Shown here: piece by piece, positions 8,948 through 17,960 of the stretch
Numbering within the stretch: position 1 is the stretch's first letter
Layout of the letters: each line of letters starts with the position of its first letter
From: Candolleomyces eurysporus
Taxonomy: Eukaryota > Basidiomycota > Agaricomycetes > Agaricales > Psathyrellaceae
DNA length: 22,414 nucleotides
Direction: 5' to 3'
Assembly (NCBI GenBank): GCA_027579435.1
Contig: JANBPK010001330.1
Location: 1,612-24,025, forward strand
Made by a program: the position numbers and the translations under genes
Notes under the pieces: model-generated
What the model saw: the letters and a program-made list of their open reading frames with translations, nothing else
Database searches by the model: none
What the model was told of the DNA's origin: nothing

Positions 8948-9407
8948 AAACGATGTTGATATATTTACCTTGGGCAGTTGGGATTAAGGGCTTCTTATTT
9001 ATGCTCCAAATTTCTTGACGCTCTCTAAATTATTATGTTCAGACTCTCGTCAATGCCAATTTAAAAGGTACACTCATTGGAGAGTAATTCCAAGCTTTAA
9101 AGCTCGGAGTCTAATGGGATAGAAAAATGTTATGTGCATGTAGAATCTGCGCGATGAAGACGGTAGAACGGTTACTCACATCAGGCTCTTGAAGTTCTGC
9201 ACCACTTTCCTCGTAAGAGTGCCAGATCTGGGGCTTTGAAGATCCTTTCTTGCTCGTTCCCGACAATTTTTGACGCACTGATGTCAGCCATGAGGGGCAG
9301 ATGGGGCACTGCAGCACCGCAATACGGTACATTGAGCGATCTTGGCGCTCAATCACTTTACTCTTTGAGCGTTTCACACTCCGATCTCATCTCTCTTTCG
9401 GACCATC
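8948..9407 (+). repeat. Conserved block upstream of A2
   Basis: This is the second copy of the block described at 4910-5290, here in the same orientation as A2. Read on the minus strand, it holds an open frame (9377-9111) with VLQCPICPSWL, GTSKKGSSKP and LQEPDVSNRS, ending near a CGCAG acceptor-like site. The palindrome is broken: only its left arm GGCGCTCA (9344-9351) survives. A2 may therefore be regulated differently from A1 and A3. Confidence 0.5.
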
Positions 9408-10463
9408 ATGTCCGCTTCAACTCCCATCGATTCTGCCTCTACCACCTTTCGGTTCTCTGAGCTCCCCGAGGATATTGGCCGCGTCATTTTCGAAGTCGTA
9501 GCAGATAATGGCTGGGGACCATGCTGCGCATTGGTGTCGAAGAAAATCCGAGCATGGTAACTTTTGGTTGCTTATCATGGTCAAGGGGCCAGCTGAAGAA
9601 CAAATAGGGTGGAGCCCATAATTTATCGCCGAATTCTTGCGACGTGGTACGATACGGCGAGACTATTCTCTCGCACGCTGAGCGACCCAGACTCCAGCAA
9701 ATCTCAGGAGTTCTTTGCCACCCATGTCAAAGTCATTATTCTTATCGGATTCGGGGAAGAGCATTTCCCGCATGACACCATGGCATTCTTCATTGAAGCC
9801 TGTCGGGGAGTGAAAACGCTGGCGCTATGGGATTTTGGAAAAAGCATAGAAACGCGGGAATTCTTTGCCTCCGAGTCGCTTCGCCTTGCACCCACCCATC
9901 TCTCAATAATTGGGGACACGTTCTTGAGAGGCGACCATCACTTTCACCATCCAATCTTTCAAGATGTCACACATTTGGAAGTTATCTGGGAAGATGAGCA
10001 TCGCTGGAGTTGGGATTCACTGTCACAGCTCGAGCGTCTTACTCACCTCTCCCTTGACCTCCGCCTTGAATCGCCTGACTTTGTGGAAATTGTTCGGGAT
10101 ACCATTTCGGTCTGCCCACCCTGCTTGCGCATTCTCGTTATTTGGTTCAATCCAAGCTCCTCCTTCTCTGAAGAAGGGAGCACGCGTGAAGAACAACTAG
10201 AGGGCATCAAAACCATTTGTCGAGGTGACGCTGACCCTCGTGCAGTTGTCGCTCACGATCGGACTCCGAGAGATCTTCCCGATTTACAATCCGAGCAGCT
10301 CATTAAGCGCCACTTCGACGACATCCAACGTGACTGGGCGGGAACGTCAGCACCCGGCGAAGACTTTTGGGCTCAAGCTGAAAAAGTAATTGAAGGACGT
10401 CAGCACGCATTGACACCAGGTCAGTCGATCCAGATACTCATCTTTCCCGGAGAGATATTATGA
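9408..10463 (+). CDS. A2: F-box protein, small paralogue family A
   Basis: Exons 9408-9556 and 9608-10463 flank a 51-bp intron (GTAACT...AATAG) and encode 334 aa. The layout is as in A1: MSASTPIDSASTTFRFSELP start, F-box with EDIGRVIFEVVADNGW, CALVSKKIRAW joined to VEPIIYRRIL, a leucine-rich body and TSAPGEDFWAQAEK near the end. It closes with GQSIQILIFPGEIL. Most residues agree by eye with A3 and A1, but there are small indels (for example FFASESLRLAP in place of FLTSLRLAP, and EEGSTREEQLEG in the acidic stretch). Its probable role is as an SCF ubiquitin-ligase adaptor of unknown target. No lesion is seen. Confidence 0.87.
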
Positions 10464-10577
10464 ACCTAATCTCGGCCTTATCTCCAGCATGAGTATTTCT
10501 ATTCGATGCATGTTCCGCAGCCATCAGAAGTACTCAGATTTGTGGAATAGGTAGCAGAAAGCAGAACGCGTCATGGT

Positions 10578-11066
10578 GATGGCGCGTTCTTAAGATGGAT
10601 GTATGCTTTGTACTCCATGTCGGGTTCTCATATGCTGTTTATTCTTCGACGGACGAGAGAGAACGGTGTTCCGACACAGACATTTACTGAGAACTCATTG
10701 CAGCCAATGGATTTTGGGCAGCCAGATTCAGAGGATACGGCGGGATCGCAAACTATCGTGTCTGAGGTCCAGCAAGAGTCGCAGACGAAAAGCAAGTTCC
10801 GATCTGAGGCATTTTTGACATCGATCCGCCAAAAGACGGGTAACGGCATCTGCAACCATCACCCCGGCCGCTGTTCTCCGATAACAGGTTCGTGGAGTTT
10901 TAGTACCGCTTCTGGTTCCAGCTTCTTCCCCAGAAAGGGCAGCATCAGCGCGAGAGTCGTCGCTGCTCTTCTTCCATTTAGTTGCCCCCTTCTCTTTTAT
11001 ACTAGTAAAAAAATGCCTTGGGGCTTGTCATGCAGAGCATCGGCCCTTCACGCAGGTAGCATTTAA
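10578..11066 (+). pseudogene. Copied last exon of the left-edge 7TM gene, with a stop-removing insertion
   Basis: Positions 10578-10800 match 1604-1825: RWMYALYSMSGSHMLF, then the LRRTRENG and QPDSEDTAGSQT stretches. In the left copy the frame ends TKSK-stop. Here about 265 extra bases (10800-11063) follow the Lys codon; after them the two copies resume their match at 'atggagccgcattg'. The frame runs on for about 90 codons (to TAA at 11064-11066) with no family features. None of the upstream membrane-helix exons is present, so this is an orphan exon copy. The ORF start at 10599 is not meaningful. Confidence 0.6.
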
Positions 11067-11184
11067 TGGAGCCGCATTGGTATTTACTTTCATTCGAAAA
11101 GGGCAAGCTTAACATAGAGCCTCCTTTACGAAATATATCAGCACTTCTTCTATCACTGAGCGAAACATAAAGCAGGATGGAATT

Positions 11185-11486
11185 AACTGATGGCACGCAA
11201 CTTTGAGTTAGGACAATCTGGCTCCAGGGGCCGGGGCTCGGGCTTCCGTCTCCACGATGAGGTAGCCCCAGGTTCTTCGAAGCTTGAGGCCAGTAAGTGA
11301 TTCCCTCATTGGAATACTTCCGTTCGAATCCATTTACTGACGTCGCGCAACATTGGAATAGGACAATCCAGCTCTAATCCATTACTGATAGCACGCAACC
11401 TTGCTACGGTAGGAGATCTGCAGGGCGGACATGGTTTCCTACCTCACATTGCAGCCCCAGACTCCACGAAATCTGGCACTGATTGA
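11185..11486 (+). pseudogene. P2: 5'-truncated copy of the repeat-peptide gene
   Basis: One full repeat exon (11212-11292, 81 nt: GSRGRGSGFRLHDEV, then APGSSKLEA) is followed by a 69-bp intron (GTAAGT...GGAATAG), an exon start collapsed by deletion into the next intron (11362-11412), and the last exon 11413-11486. That last exon is 74 nt, exactly as in P1, and encodes GGHGFLPHIAAPDSTK, ending in TGA. Exon lengths, splice signals, frame and stop codon are kept, but the promoter and signal-peptide exon are absent: sequence similar to 1830-1930 leads straight into repeat intron sequence at 11185. It is probably dead, unless upstream transcription supplies a new start. Confidence 0.65.
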
Positions 11487-11925
11487 ACGTCAAAGCCTCA
11501 GATCCATGAAGTAGGAGACGACCGTAGTGCACTTCAGTCCGTGGATGTCGACTCGGAATTGAGCTCATTTCAGCTCGATGTTAGTAGGGAGTATTCTGTT
11601 TCTTCGAAATTGATTCTGGATGTACAAGCGAGCTTGAAGTGTATTTAGTAGAAATAGATACACAGCCTGGATAGGTCTACAGGCTGTTGAAGGTGCGCAT
11701 CGGATGATGGCGTTGGGTCAACGGACGTGAAAATAAAGGCAAACATGACCCACTTCCCCAATACTTCCCCACCCCAAGTTGGTCGTTCCCCTTCCCAGCC
11801 CATATTACTGAACAGCATTTCCGTCCGATAACCGTACTTCTGGGACTAACAAGATACAATTGACTTAAAGGTAGAATATTATTGTGCCAAAGTTCAATTC
11901 TTTGCGACTCATTTGACTCTTAAGT
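11487..11925 (+). repeat. Duplicated 3' flank of P2 and leader of B2
   Basis: Positions 11487-11845 match 3379-3700 in the same orientation. No coding region is seen. The last 80 bases before the B2 ATG do not match the B1 leader clearly and hold no obvious TATA box beyond an AT-rich 'gaatattattg'. Confidence 0.5.
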
Positions 11926-13652
11926 ATGAGAAGGACCAAAATGCCACCTGACGACACCTTGCTGTCCCAAACGGCTGGCAAAGAGGCGTCCGACACGATC
12001 ACGACATCTGGTATGTCGCTCTTTGGACCGATAGATACTTTTCGAATTAACAATATCGATGTTGCAGAAGCCTCAGTATTGCCAGTGCATCGTCTCCCTC
12101 CTGAGATCATGGGTATCATCTTCAAGTACTACGTTGCTTCGGGGGGGGGCCAGGCCCAATCAATTTTGTCGGAGCACCCCTTTTCCGCCAAGCCCATTCC
12201 TTCTATGCCAGGTATGCACATCCTGGAAGAATATCATCTTCAACAACCCCTCGCTTTGGGCCAAGGTTCACATCAACGGCGTCGACCCAGGAGAACTCCT
12301 GGGTCCATTGGTACACAAGGCGCATGCATCTGCCATGAAATCGTGGATAGCGCGAGTGGGAACCCACCCGTTGTCACTTTCTATCCACACCCGCCGAAGC
12401 GGCTCACGAGATCGGACCAGGTTGAATGTGTTTCTCGACGATTCGCTNCCCTTCCCTTCTCCCCCAGTCTGTTCTGGAGAACGTCACGCACCTTGACTTC
12501 AGAGGAGATGCTTGGGAAAGCGGACTTAGAAGCTTGAATTTTCCCGCTGTCAAGTCAGTAGTCGTGGATTCCAATGAGTCTGCACGCTTGGCCCGTCGAG
12601 ATCGCCGTGACTGGCCGATTCTCAACTTTTTCACCTTGCCGGCGGTGCAAAAAGCGGTTCTCATGGGACTTATCCACGATTCCAGCAACCTACGCCCCAC
12701 TTCCCGTATCCCATGGAATCAGCTCACCCACCTGTACCTCGGGAAGCAAGTTCCCTATGCTAAAGCATTGATGGTGTTGAAGACGGCGAAAGCACTAGAA
12801 CAAGGCTGTTTTGACCTCGCGAATTCGCGATTCCTCAACTATATGCCGACCAACATCACACTCCTTCGCGAATCGGATGGCTTTCTGCCCAATTTGAAAG
12901 ACCTTACCTTTCTGCGGAGCTCGCCTTTTGGCACTCCGTTCTCGGATTACGGACAGTTCTCCTGGCCCAACCTCATTGGCCTTCGCCTATGCATCAAAGA
13001 TCGCCTCTCGTGGAATTCGTCAACCCCTTTGCCGTTTGGATCCCTTACAAACCTTCATCTCAGGACATCAAATGCGACCGAATTCGGAACAGGTGTCGCT
13101 CCCATTTTAAACGCATGTCCTCTCCTCGCATCGCTCACCCTCGACCTGGAACTCGAAGAATATGGGCCCTTATTCGAATTTCTCACCTTGGATCCTGCCA
13201 GACCTCACCTTGTGCATTTAGCAGACCTCAAAATATTCTGGGGGGACGGGCTTTGCTATTCATCAGACTCAGCGTTTCCCCATGCTCTAGTCCACGAGAT
13301 GCTCGCCTCGCGAACCGACATTTGCGCGAAACCCGAAGAAGGATCTGAGCACAGATCTCCTGCCACTGCAGTGGCGCTAGACGATTTTAGCCTCAAGAAG
13401 TTCACGCTTTGGCTGGGAGGGCGACCTTCTACGAACGAAATTGCAAAAATTAGAAGAAGCTTTGCGGGCCTCGAATGCTTTATGGAAATTTCGGTGTTTG
13501 GGAGGATAATCTGGACAGCGAAGGAAGTTTGGGACGAGATTCCCCTTGACCACTGGGATTACGGCGTGGGGCCGATGCTCGACTCGGAGGACGGTCTTAT
13601 ACTCAACTCAAATGACGACTTTTGGTACGATTACGAATCAGACTACGAGTAG
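11926..13652 (+). CDS. B2: F-box protein, large paralogue family B (two apparent frameshifts)
   Basis: Exon 1 is 11926-12010 and exon 2 is 12068-13652, across a 57-bp intron (GTATGT...TTGCAG). The splice yields EASVLPVHRLPPEIMGIIFK, the F-box start, matching B1. The frame breaks at a run of nine G (12140-12148 region); one G fewer restores it into PFLLCQVCTSWKNIIFNNP. It breaks again at the ambiguous base 12448, which when dropped restores it into SLLPQSVLENVTHLDFRGD. With both corrections the protein is about 555 aa. The body is leucine-rich (RIPWNQLTHLYLG, VAPILNACPLLASLTL). It ends WDYGVGPMLDSEDGL plus an acidic tail (FWYDYESDYE) absent from B1. The breaks are probably consensus errors; the G run could also be real. 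Its role is probably as an SCF adaptor. Confidence 0.78.
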
Positions 13653-14057
13653 GACGCCTTTTGTACAAATAACGTTTGATGTCAGTTGATGACCGTCTCT
13701 TTTTGAAAAGAAGGAAACTTTGGAGTAGGAGGTTCTGGTCTCCAGGGGACAATGAGCCGAAGTCTACTAATACACAAAGTGCTCCGGCAGCTCGACAGTC
13801 ACTAAATATGACCGGCAAGCGACCGTATCGGCTCATTTATAACTCATACAACACACTCCCGGCCCTGATTCCTTTGTCCCTCGTGACGGATGCTGGGTCC
13901 GTCTTTACGCAAAGTGTTGTTCGCTGTGCACATGTGAGCGCAATGGTACGTACTGAACAGCTCGATTTCTACAAGGTTGACACATTGTCTCGAGGATGGG
14001 TCCTGCCGAATTATATAAGATGAAACATGAGGTTCAAGAGATAATGATATGGCCTCT
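13653..14057. other. Spacer after B2 with the inverted duplicate block 13690-13840
   Basis: Positions 13690-13840, read on the minus strand, match 8297-8440 (ACGGTCGCTTGCCGG, CATATTTAGTGAC, GCCGGAGCACTTTG). The remaining 200 bases show no gene. A TATATAAG at 14014 precedes the GMC fragment but has no proper start codon to serve. Confidence 0.5.
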
Positions 14058-14442
14058 CTCACCCTCGTCCATCTCCTCGCGGCGTCATCAACCGCACAAG
14101 TCACGAAACTTGTTCATACTGCAACCATCTGTCGAAAGCCTTCTTTCCGGGGTGTACAATTCGCCGCTGGACCTCAGGGTATGCTTTCTCTCCCTACGTT
14201 CAGGTCAATATCCCCCCATTTCACATCCGGAAACTCCTCCACCGGCAGCTCCCACAATCAATGTCTTTGCGCGAAAATAAGTCATTGTTTCCGCAAGATC
14301 CTTTGGAACCCCTCAAATCCTTCAGTTATCTGGTATCGACAACCGCACAGAACTTCAAAGTCAATCACAGCTATCGTTAATAATCCGTCTCTAGGCAAGA
14401 ACATGTCAGATCATGCTCTCCTTCCCAACAATTGGCTTGCTC
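14058..14442 (+). pseudogene. GMC oxidoreductase (aryl-alcohol oxidase-like), middle fragment
   Basis: Joining frames by eye gives conserved middle segments of the aryl-alcohol oxidase group: AQVTKLVHT, then KPSFRGVQFAAGPQG, an intron-like GTATGC...CAG gap, then TINVFARK followed by TAA at 14278 where the family has an acidic residue. Next come VIVSARSFGTPQILQLSGI, NRTELQ, a frame shift near 14360, and SITAIVNNPSLGKNMSDHAL plus LPNNWLA. That is roughly residues 230-340 of a protein of about 600. The flavin-binding N-terminus and catalytic C-terminus are missing here. The stop and the shift show it is dead. It lies between B2 and A3, just before the conserved A-upstream block, and does not overlap in protein coordinates with the fragment at 8477-8863. 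Confidence 0.8.
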
Positions 14443-14449
14443 ATGTAAA

Positions 14450-14877
14450 AGGCTTGACGCTCTCCAGATCATTGTGATCAGAGTTAGTCTCATCGATAAC
14501 AACTGAAAAGGTGCAGTCATTGGAGAATAATTCTAAGCTTAAACCTTGGAATATAAAGGAGTAAAAAAGACGTTATATGCATGTAGAATCTGCGTGATGA
14601 AGATAGAAAGTTTACTCACATCAGGCTCTTGACGTTCTACGTCACTTTGCTCGGAAGAGGGCCGGAAGAGGGCCGGATCTGGGGCTTTGAAGATCCTTTC
14701 TTGCTCGTTCCCGACAATTTTTAGGCACTTATGTCAGCCATGACGGGCAGATGGGGCACTGCAGCACCGCAATACGGTACGTTGAGCGATTTTGGCGCTC
14801 AATGAGCGCCTGCATCGCCACGTCACCCTTTGNAGCAGTTCACACTCCGATCTCATCTCTCTCTCTCTCGGACCATC
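14450..14877 (+). repeat. Conserved block upstream of A3
   Basis: This is the third copy of the A-upstream block. It starts near 14450 (GACGCTCTCCAGATCA, like GACGCTCTCTAAATTA before A2). Read on the minus strand, the CPICPSWL stretch is followed at once by a stop, so the long open frame of the second copy is not kept. An 11-base stretch (gggccggaaga) is repeated in tandem at about 14654-14680. One N lies at 14833. Confidence 0.5.
14794..14810. promoter_or_regulatory. 17-bp perfect palindrome upstream of A3
   Basis: GGCGCTCAATGAGCGCC lies 67 bases before the A3 ATG, in the same place and with the same arms as the palindrome before A1 (4887-4903). It is a candidate binding site for a dimeric regulator. 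Confidence 0.45.
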
Positions 14878-15915
14878 ATGTCCGCTTCAACTCCCATCGA
14901 CTCTGCCTCTACCACCTTTCGATTCTCTGAGCTCCCCGAGGATATTGGCCGCGTCATTTTCGAAGTCGTAGCAGATAATGGCTGGGGACCATGCTGCGCA
15001 TTGGTGTCGAAGAAAATCCGAGCATGGTAACTTTTGGTTGCTTATCATGGTCGAGGGGCCAGCTGAAGAACAAACAGGGTGGAGCCCATAATTTATCGCC
15101 GAATTCTTGTGATGGGGGACGATACGGCGAGACTATTCTCTCGCACGCTGAGCGACCCAGACTCTAGCAAATCTCAGGATTTCTTTGCCGCCCATGTCAA
15201 AGTCGTCATTCTTGTCGGATTCGGGGAAGTGCAGTTCCCGCATGACACCATGACATCCTTCATTGAAGCCTGCCCGGGACTGCAAACGCTGGCGCTATGG
15301 GATTTTGTAAGAAGTAGAGAAACGCAGGAATTCCTTACCTCGCTTCGCCTTGCGCCCAGCCGCCTCTCTGTAATTGGGGGTATGTTCTCGGAAGACGAGT
15401 ATCACTTTCACCATCCAATCTTCCAAAACGTCACTCATTTGGAATTTTTCTGGGAGGATGAGTATGACTGGAGCTGGGATTCACTGTCGCAGCTCAAGCG
15501 TCTCACTCACCTCTCCCTTCAAGTTGACCTCCGCTTTGGGTTGCCGAACTTTGTGGAAGCCGTTAGGGATGTCATTTCGGCCTGTCCACCCTGCTTGCGC
15601 ATTCTCGTCATTTGGGTCGATGCGAACGAATTCTTCTGTGAAGGAGAGAGTGCGGTAGAACGACTAGAGGACATCGACGCCATTTGTCGAGGCGAGGCTG
15701 ACCCTCGCGCAGTTGTCGCTCACAATCTTCCCGGCTTACAATCCGAGCAGCTCATTCAGCGCCACTTCGAAGACTACCTATGTGACTGGGTAGGAACATC
15801 AGCACCCGGCGAAGACTTTTGGGCCCAAGCTGAAAAAATAATCGAAGGACGCAAGCACCCATTGACACCAGGTCAGTCGATCCAGATGCTTATCTTTCCC
15901 GAAGAGACATCATGA
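14878..15915 (+). CDS. A3: F-box protein, small paralogue family A
   Basis: Exons 14878-15026 and 15078-15915 flank a 51-bp intron (GTAACT...AACAG) and encode 328 aa. Exon 1 differs from exon 1 of A2 only at a few silent bases, so the two share the F-box ELPEDIGRVIFEVVADNGW and the CALVSKKIRAW segment. The body is leucine-rich, with a short insertion (SLQVDLRF) and a shortened acidic loop relative to A2. It ends with TSAPGEDFWAQAEKIIEGRK and SIQMLIFPEETS. The gene is intact and has the full upstream palindrome. Its role is probably as an SCF ubiquitin-ligase adaptor. It is the last gene of the duplicated region; conserved A 3' flank continues to about 16035. Confidence 0.87.
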
Positions 15916-16283
15916 ACTTAATCCCGGCCTTATTTCCAGCATGAGTAATTCTATTCAATACATATTCTGCAGTCATCAGAAGTACTCAGATCTGCGGAAT
16001 AAGTGGCAGAAGCAGAACGCGTCATGGAGGGGCATTACTAAACATGTAACCCTACGATATGGGTCGCGGTGTCAAAGCAACAGCAAAGGATTCTGCAGGG
16101 CCTTGGGATGCTGTTAAGCTTGAAGGATAAACCGAGAACGGTACAGCCCAGATCCATTTTATATATACAACGAAAGAATGAAATAGCTAAGAATTACAGT
16201 GTACGATTTCTTCCCTACTACAAAGCAGAAAACAGAATCATGTGTCGAGATATAAGAAGTGCGGTAGTGAGTGGTTAGGCGAG
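15916..16283. other. Spacer between A3 and CNB1
   Basis: The first 120 bases are the A-family 3' flank (CATCAGAAGTACTCAGAT and AGCAGAACGCGTCATGG, also after A2 at 10520-10575). From 16040 on I see no gene. A frame at 16069-16278 has no ATG start in this window and no recognisable features. Confidence 0.45.
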
Positions 16284-16474
16284 CTATTCATGAAAGTCGT
16301 CAAAGTCGTCTTGGGTCATATAGCCTTTCGTGGAATTAAATGTCCCCTCGAAGACTATAATTAGACCTTCACAATTAGGGTAGCGCCAGGGAGAATATGT
16401 GCTGTCTTGGTCGTCCAACGTGTTGAGCTCAGGGAATTTGAGGCTATAAGATCCCTTGGAGACGACGACAGCAG

Positions 16475-17545
16475 CTAGAAGAGATCTTCCAGGGTCATTT
16501 GCTTGACAATATCCTAGAAAGAAAGCTGTCAGGGTATCCTAAGAGAAAGAGCAGCGAGGAATTCGTACTGTGTTCGATACTGTCTGAGCAAACTCTTCAA
16601 AGCTCAGCTTTCCATCCCCGTCCAAATCAGCCTCCATGATGGTCTTATCCACGATCTGTTGTAGTTGTTGGTCCTGATAAATTATTAGCTTTTGCAATCT
16701 AGGTGCACTTTTAGGTATGCACACCTTCAAGTTGTTTCCAACCATCATCTTCAAGACGAGGAAGAGCTCTCCATTGGAGATAAAGCCATCCCGATCTACG
16801 TCGTACACCTTGAACGCGACTGCAAGAGGAGAGTGGATCAGCGGTGGGCGGCGAAAGACAGAATGGTAACACGACGCACACTTCAGCTTCTCTTCCCTTC
16901 CACCACGACTACTAAACGCGCTCAGACCGCCAACGAATTCCTGGAAATCGACAGTACCACCACCACTAGAAATACGCCACATCAATCAGGAGACAGCCTA
17001 TCCAGGAATTTCGTTTCAACGCACTCTTCGTCAAAGATGGCAATCATCCGCGATGCGAGGGGATTGGTCGCAATTTGAGGTATTGACAAAAATTCTTCAC
17101 GGTCGATCGAGCCAGAGCCGTCACTATAAGGTAACAAAATACGAGGACATCGTTCAGCTACCCAGTCAAGTAGACGCGCAGGGTTGAGGGCACACCTGTC
17201 GAGCTTCATAAACCGCTTTTTCAGTCGCTCCAGCTCAGCTTGAGTGACTAAATATCCAGAAAATCATGAAAAACCGGGCCATATAGCACGATGTTACGAT
17301 GTCGAGCAGAGAAAGCGCAGGATGAAGCCCATCAGCGTCTGGCCAGCATTCATGACGGTGATCGTACTCACAGTTCGACCGCCTCTCCATATCCTCCATA
17401 AACTGCGACGCTATATTGATGAACATTCATATCGACGGTCAGCTTCCATCCTTCGACGATCCAGCGAAACAAGTAAATCGCAAATGAATGTCGATCTCTC
17501 GCTTCACTGCAAGTCCTCTTGAACCAACGTACGTGATTGACCCAT
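16475..17545 (-). CDS. CNB1: Calcineurin regulatory subunit B
   Basis: Eight exons: 17545-17533, 17410-17372, 17247-17196, 17123-17025, 16965-16880, 16819-16725, 16673-16569 and 16513-16475. They total 528 nt and encode 175 aa, the usual length. The protein is the Ca2+-binding partner of the phosphatase calcineurin A, acting in stress, ion and morphogenesis signalling. The start MGQS carries Gly-2, expected to be myristoylated, in a strong Kozak context (CCACCATGG). Four EF-hand loops are complete: [36 protein letters not shown] and [12 protein letters not shown]. Between loops are [20 protein letters not shown] and [14 protein letters not shown]. The end is [16 protein letters not shown], as in the family. 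All seven introns are GT-AG, 51-124 bp. The short first exon of 13 nt is supported by the Kozak context and family N-terminus. Unlike its left neighbours, it is single-copy and intact. Confidence 0.96.
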
Positions 17546-17960
17546 GGTGGCGATTCAGACGAGATTGAGCGGTGATTTTCGACGATTTTCTGGGATTTCG
17601 GACAGGGTATTAGAGTGCTAGAGGTCGGAGGCAAGAGAAAGCTTCAAGGGAGTGGCAAGGGAGGCGATTGATGGGCCTGGCAGCGTGCTGAATGGCCGTG
17701 GGAATAATACATTGCTCGGTGATCAAGCCCCGTCGCCGTCAGGGCCTGGCGCCCACCTCTCGTTCGCGAAATGGCTCGTCGCTCTTGGATTCTGCTCCCT
17801 GCGCAAGATGAGTGACGTTTACAGCTGTATCCCATGGATTATGGCTCAAGAAAAGGTCCAGAACACGGGGTCTTTGTTTGTGATCTAGATGTCTAGACGG
17901 ATTTACAGCTTTGGCCCAGGGTTGATGGAAGAAATTGAACCATGGCACAGGCATTCTCTA
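17546..17960. other. Spacer: CNB1 promoter and 3' flank of the 616-aa F-box gene
   Basis: No coding region is supported. The segment must hold the CNB1 promoter (no clear TATA box) and the terminator of the minus-strand F-box gene. Open frames on both strands here overlap one another and show no family features. Confidence 0.4.

Noticed and set aside
10599..11066. 155-aa protein starting MYALYSMSG
   Set aside because: The start is inside a copied last exon of a 7TM gene, and the C-terminal 90 residues come from the unmatched 265-base segment.
16692..17078. 128-codon plus-strand frame over CNB1
   Set aside because: Antisense to calcineurin B exons and introns; no independent support.
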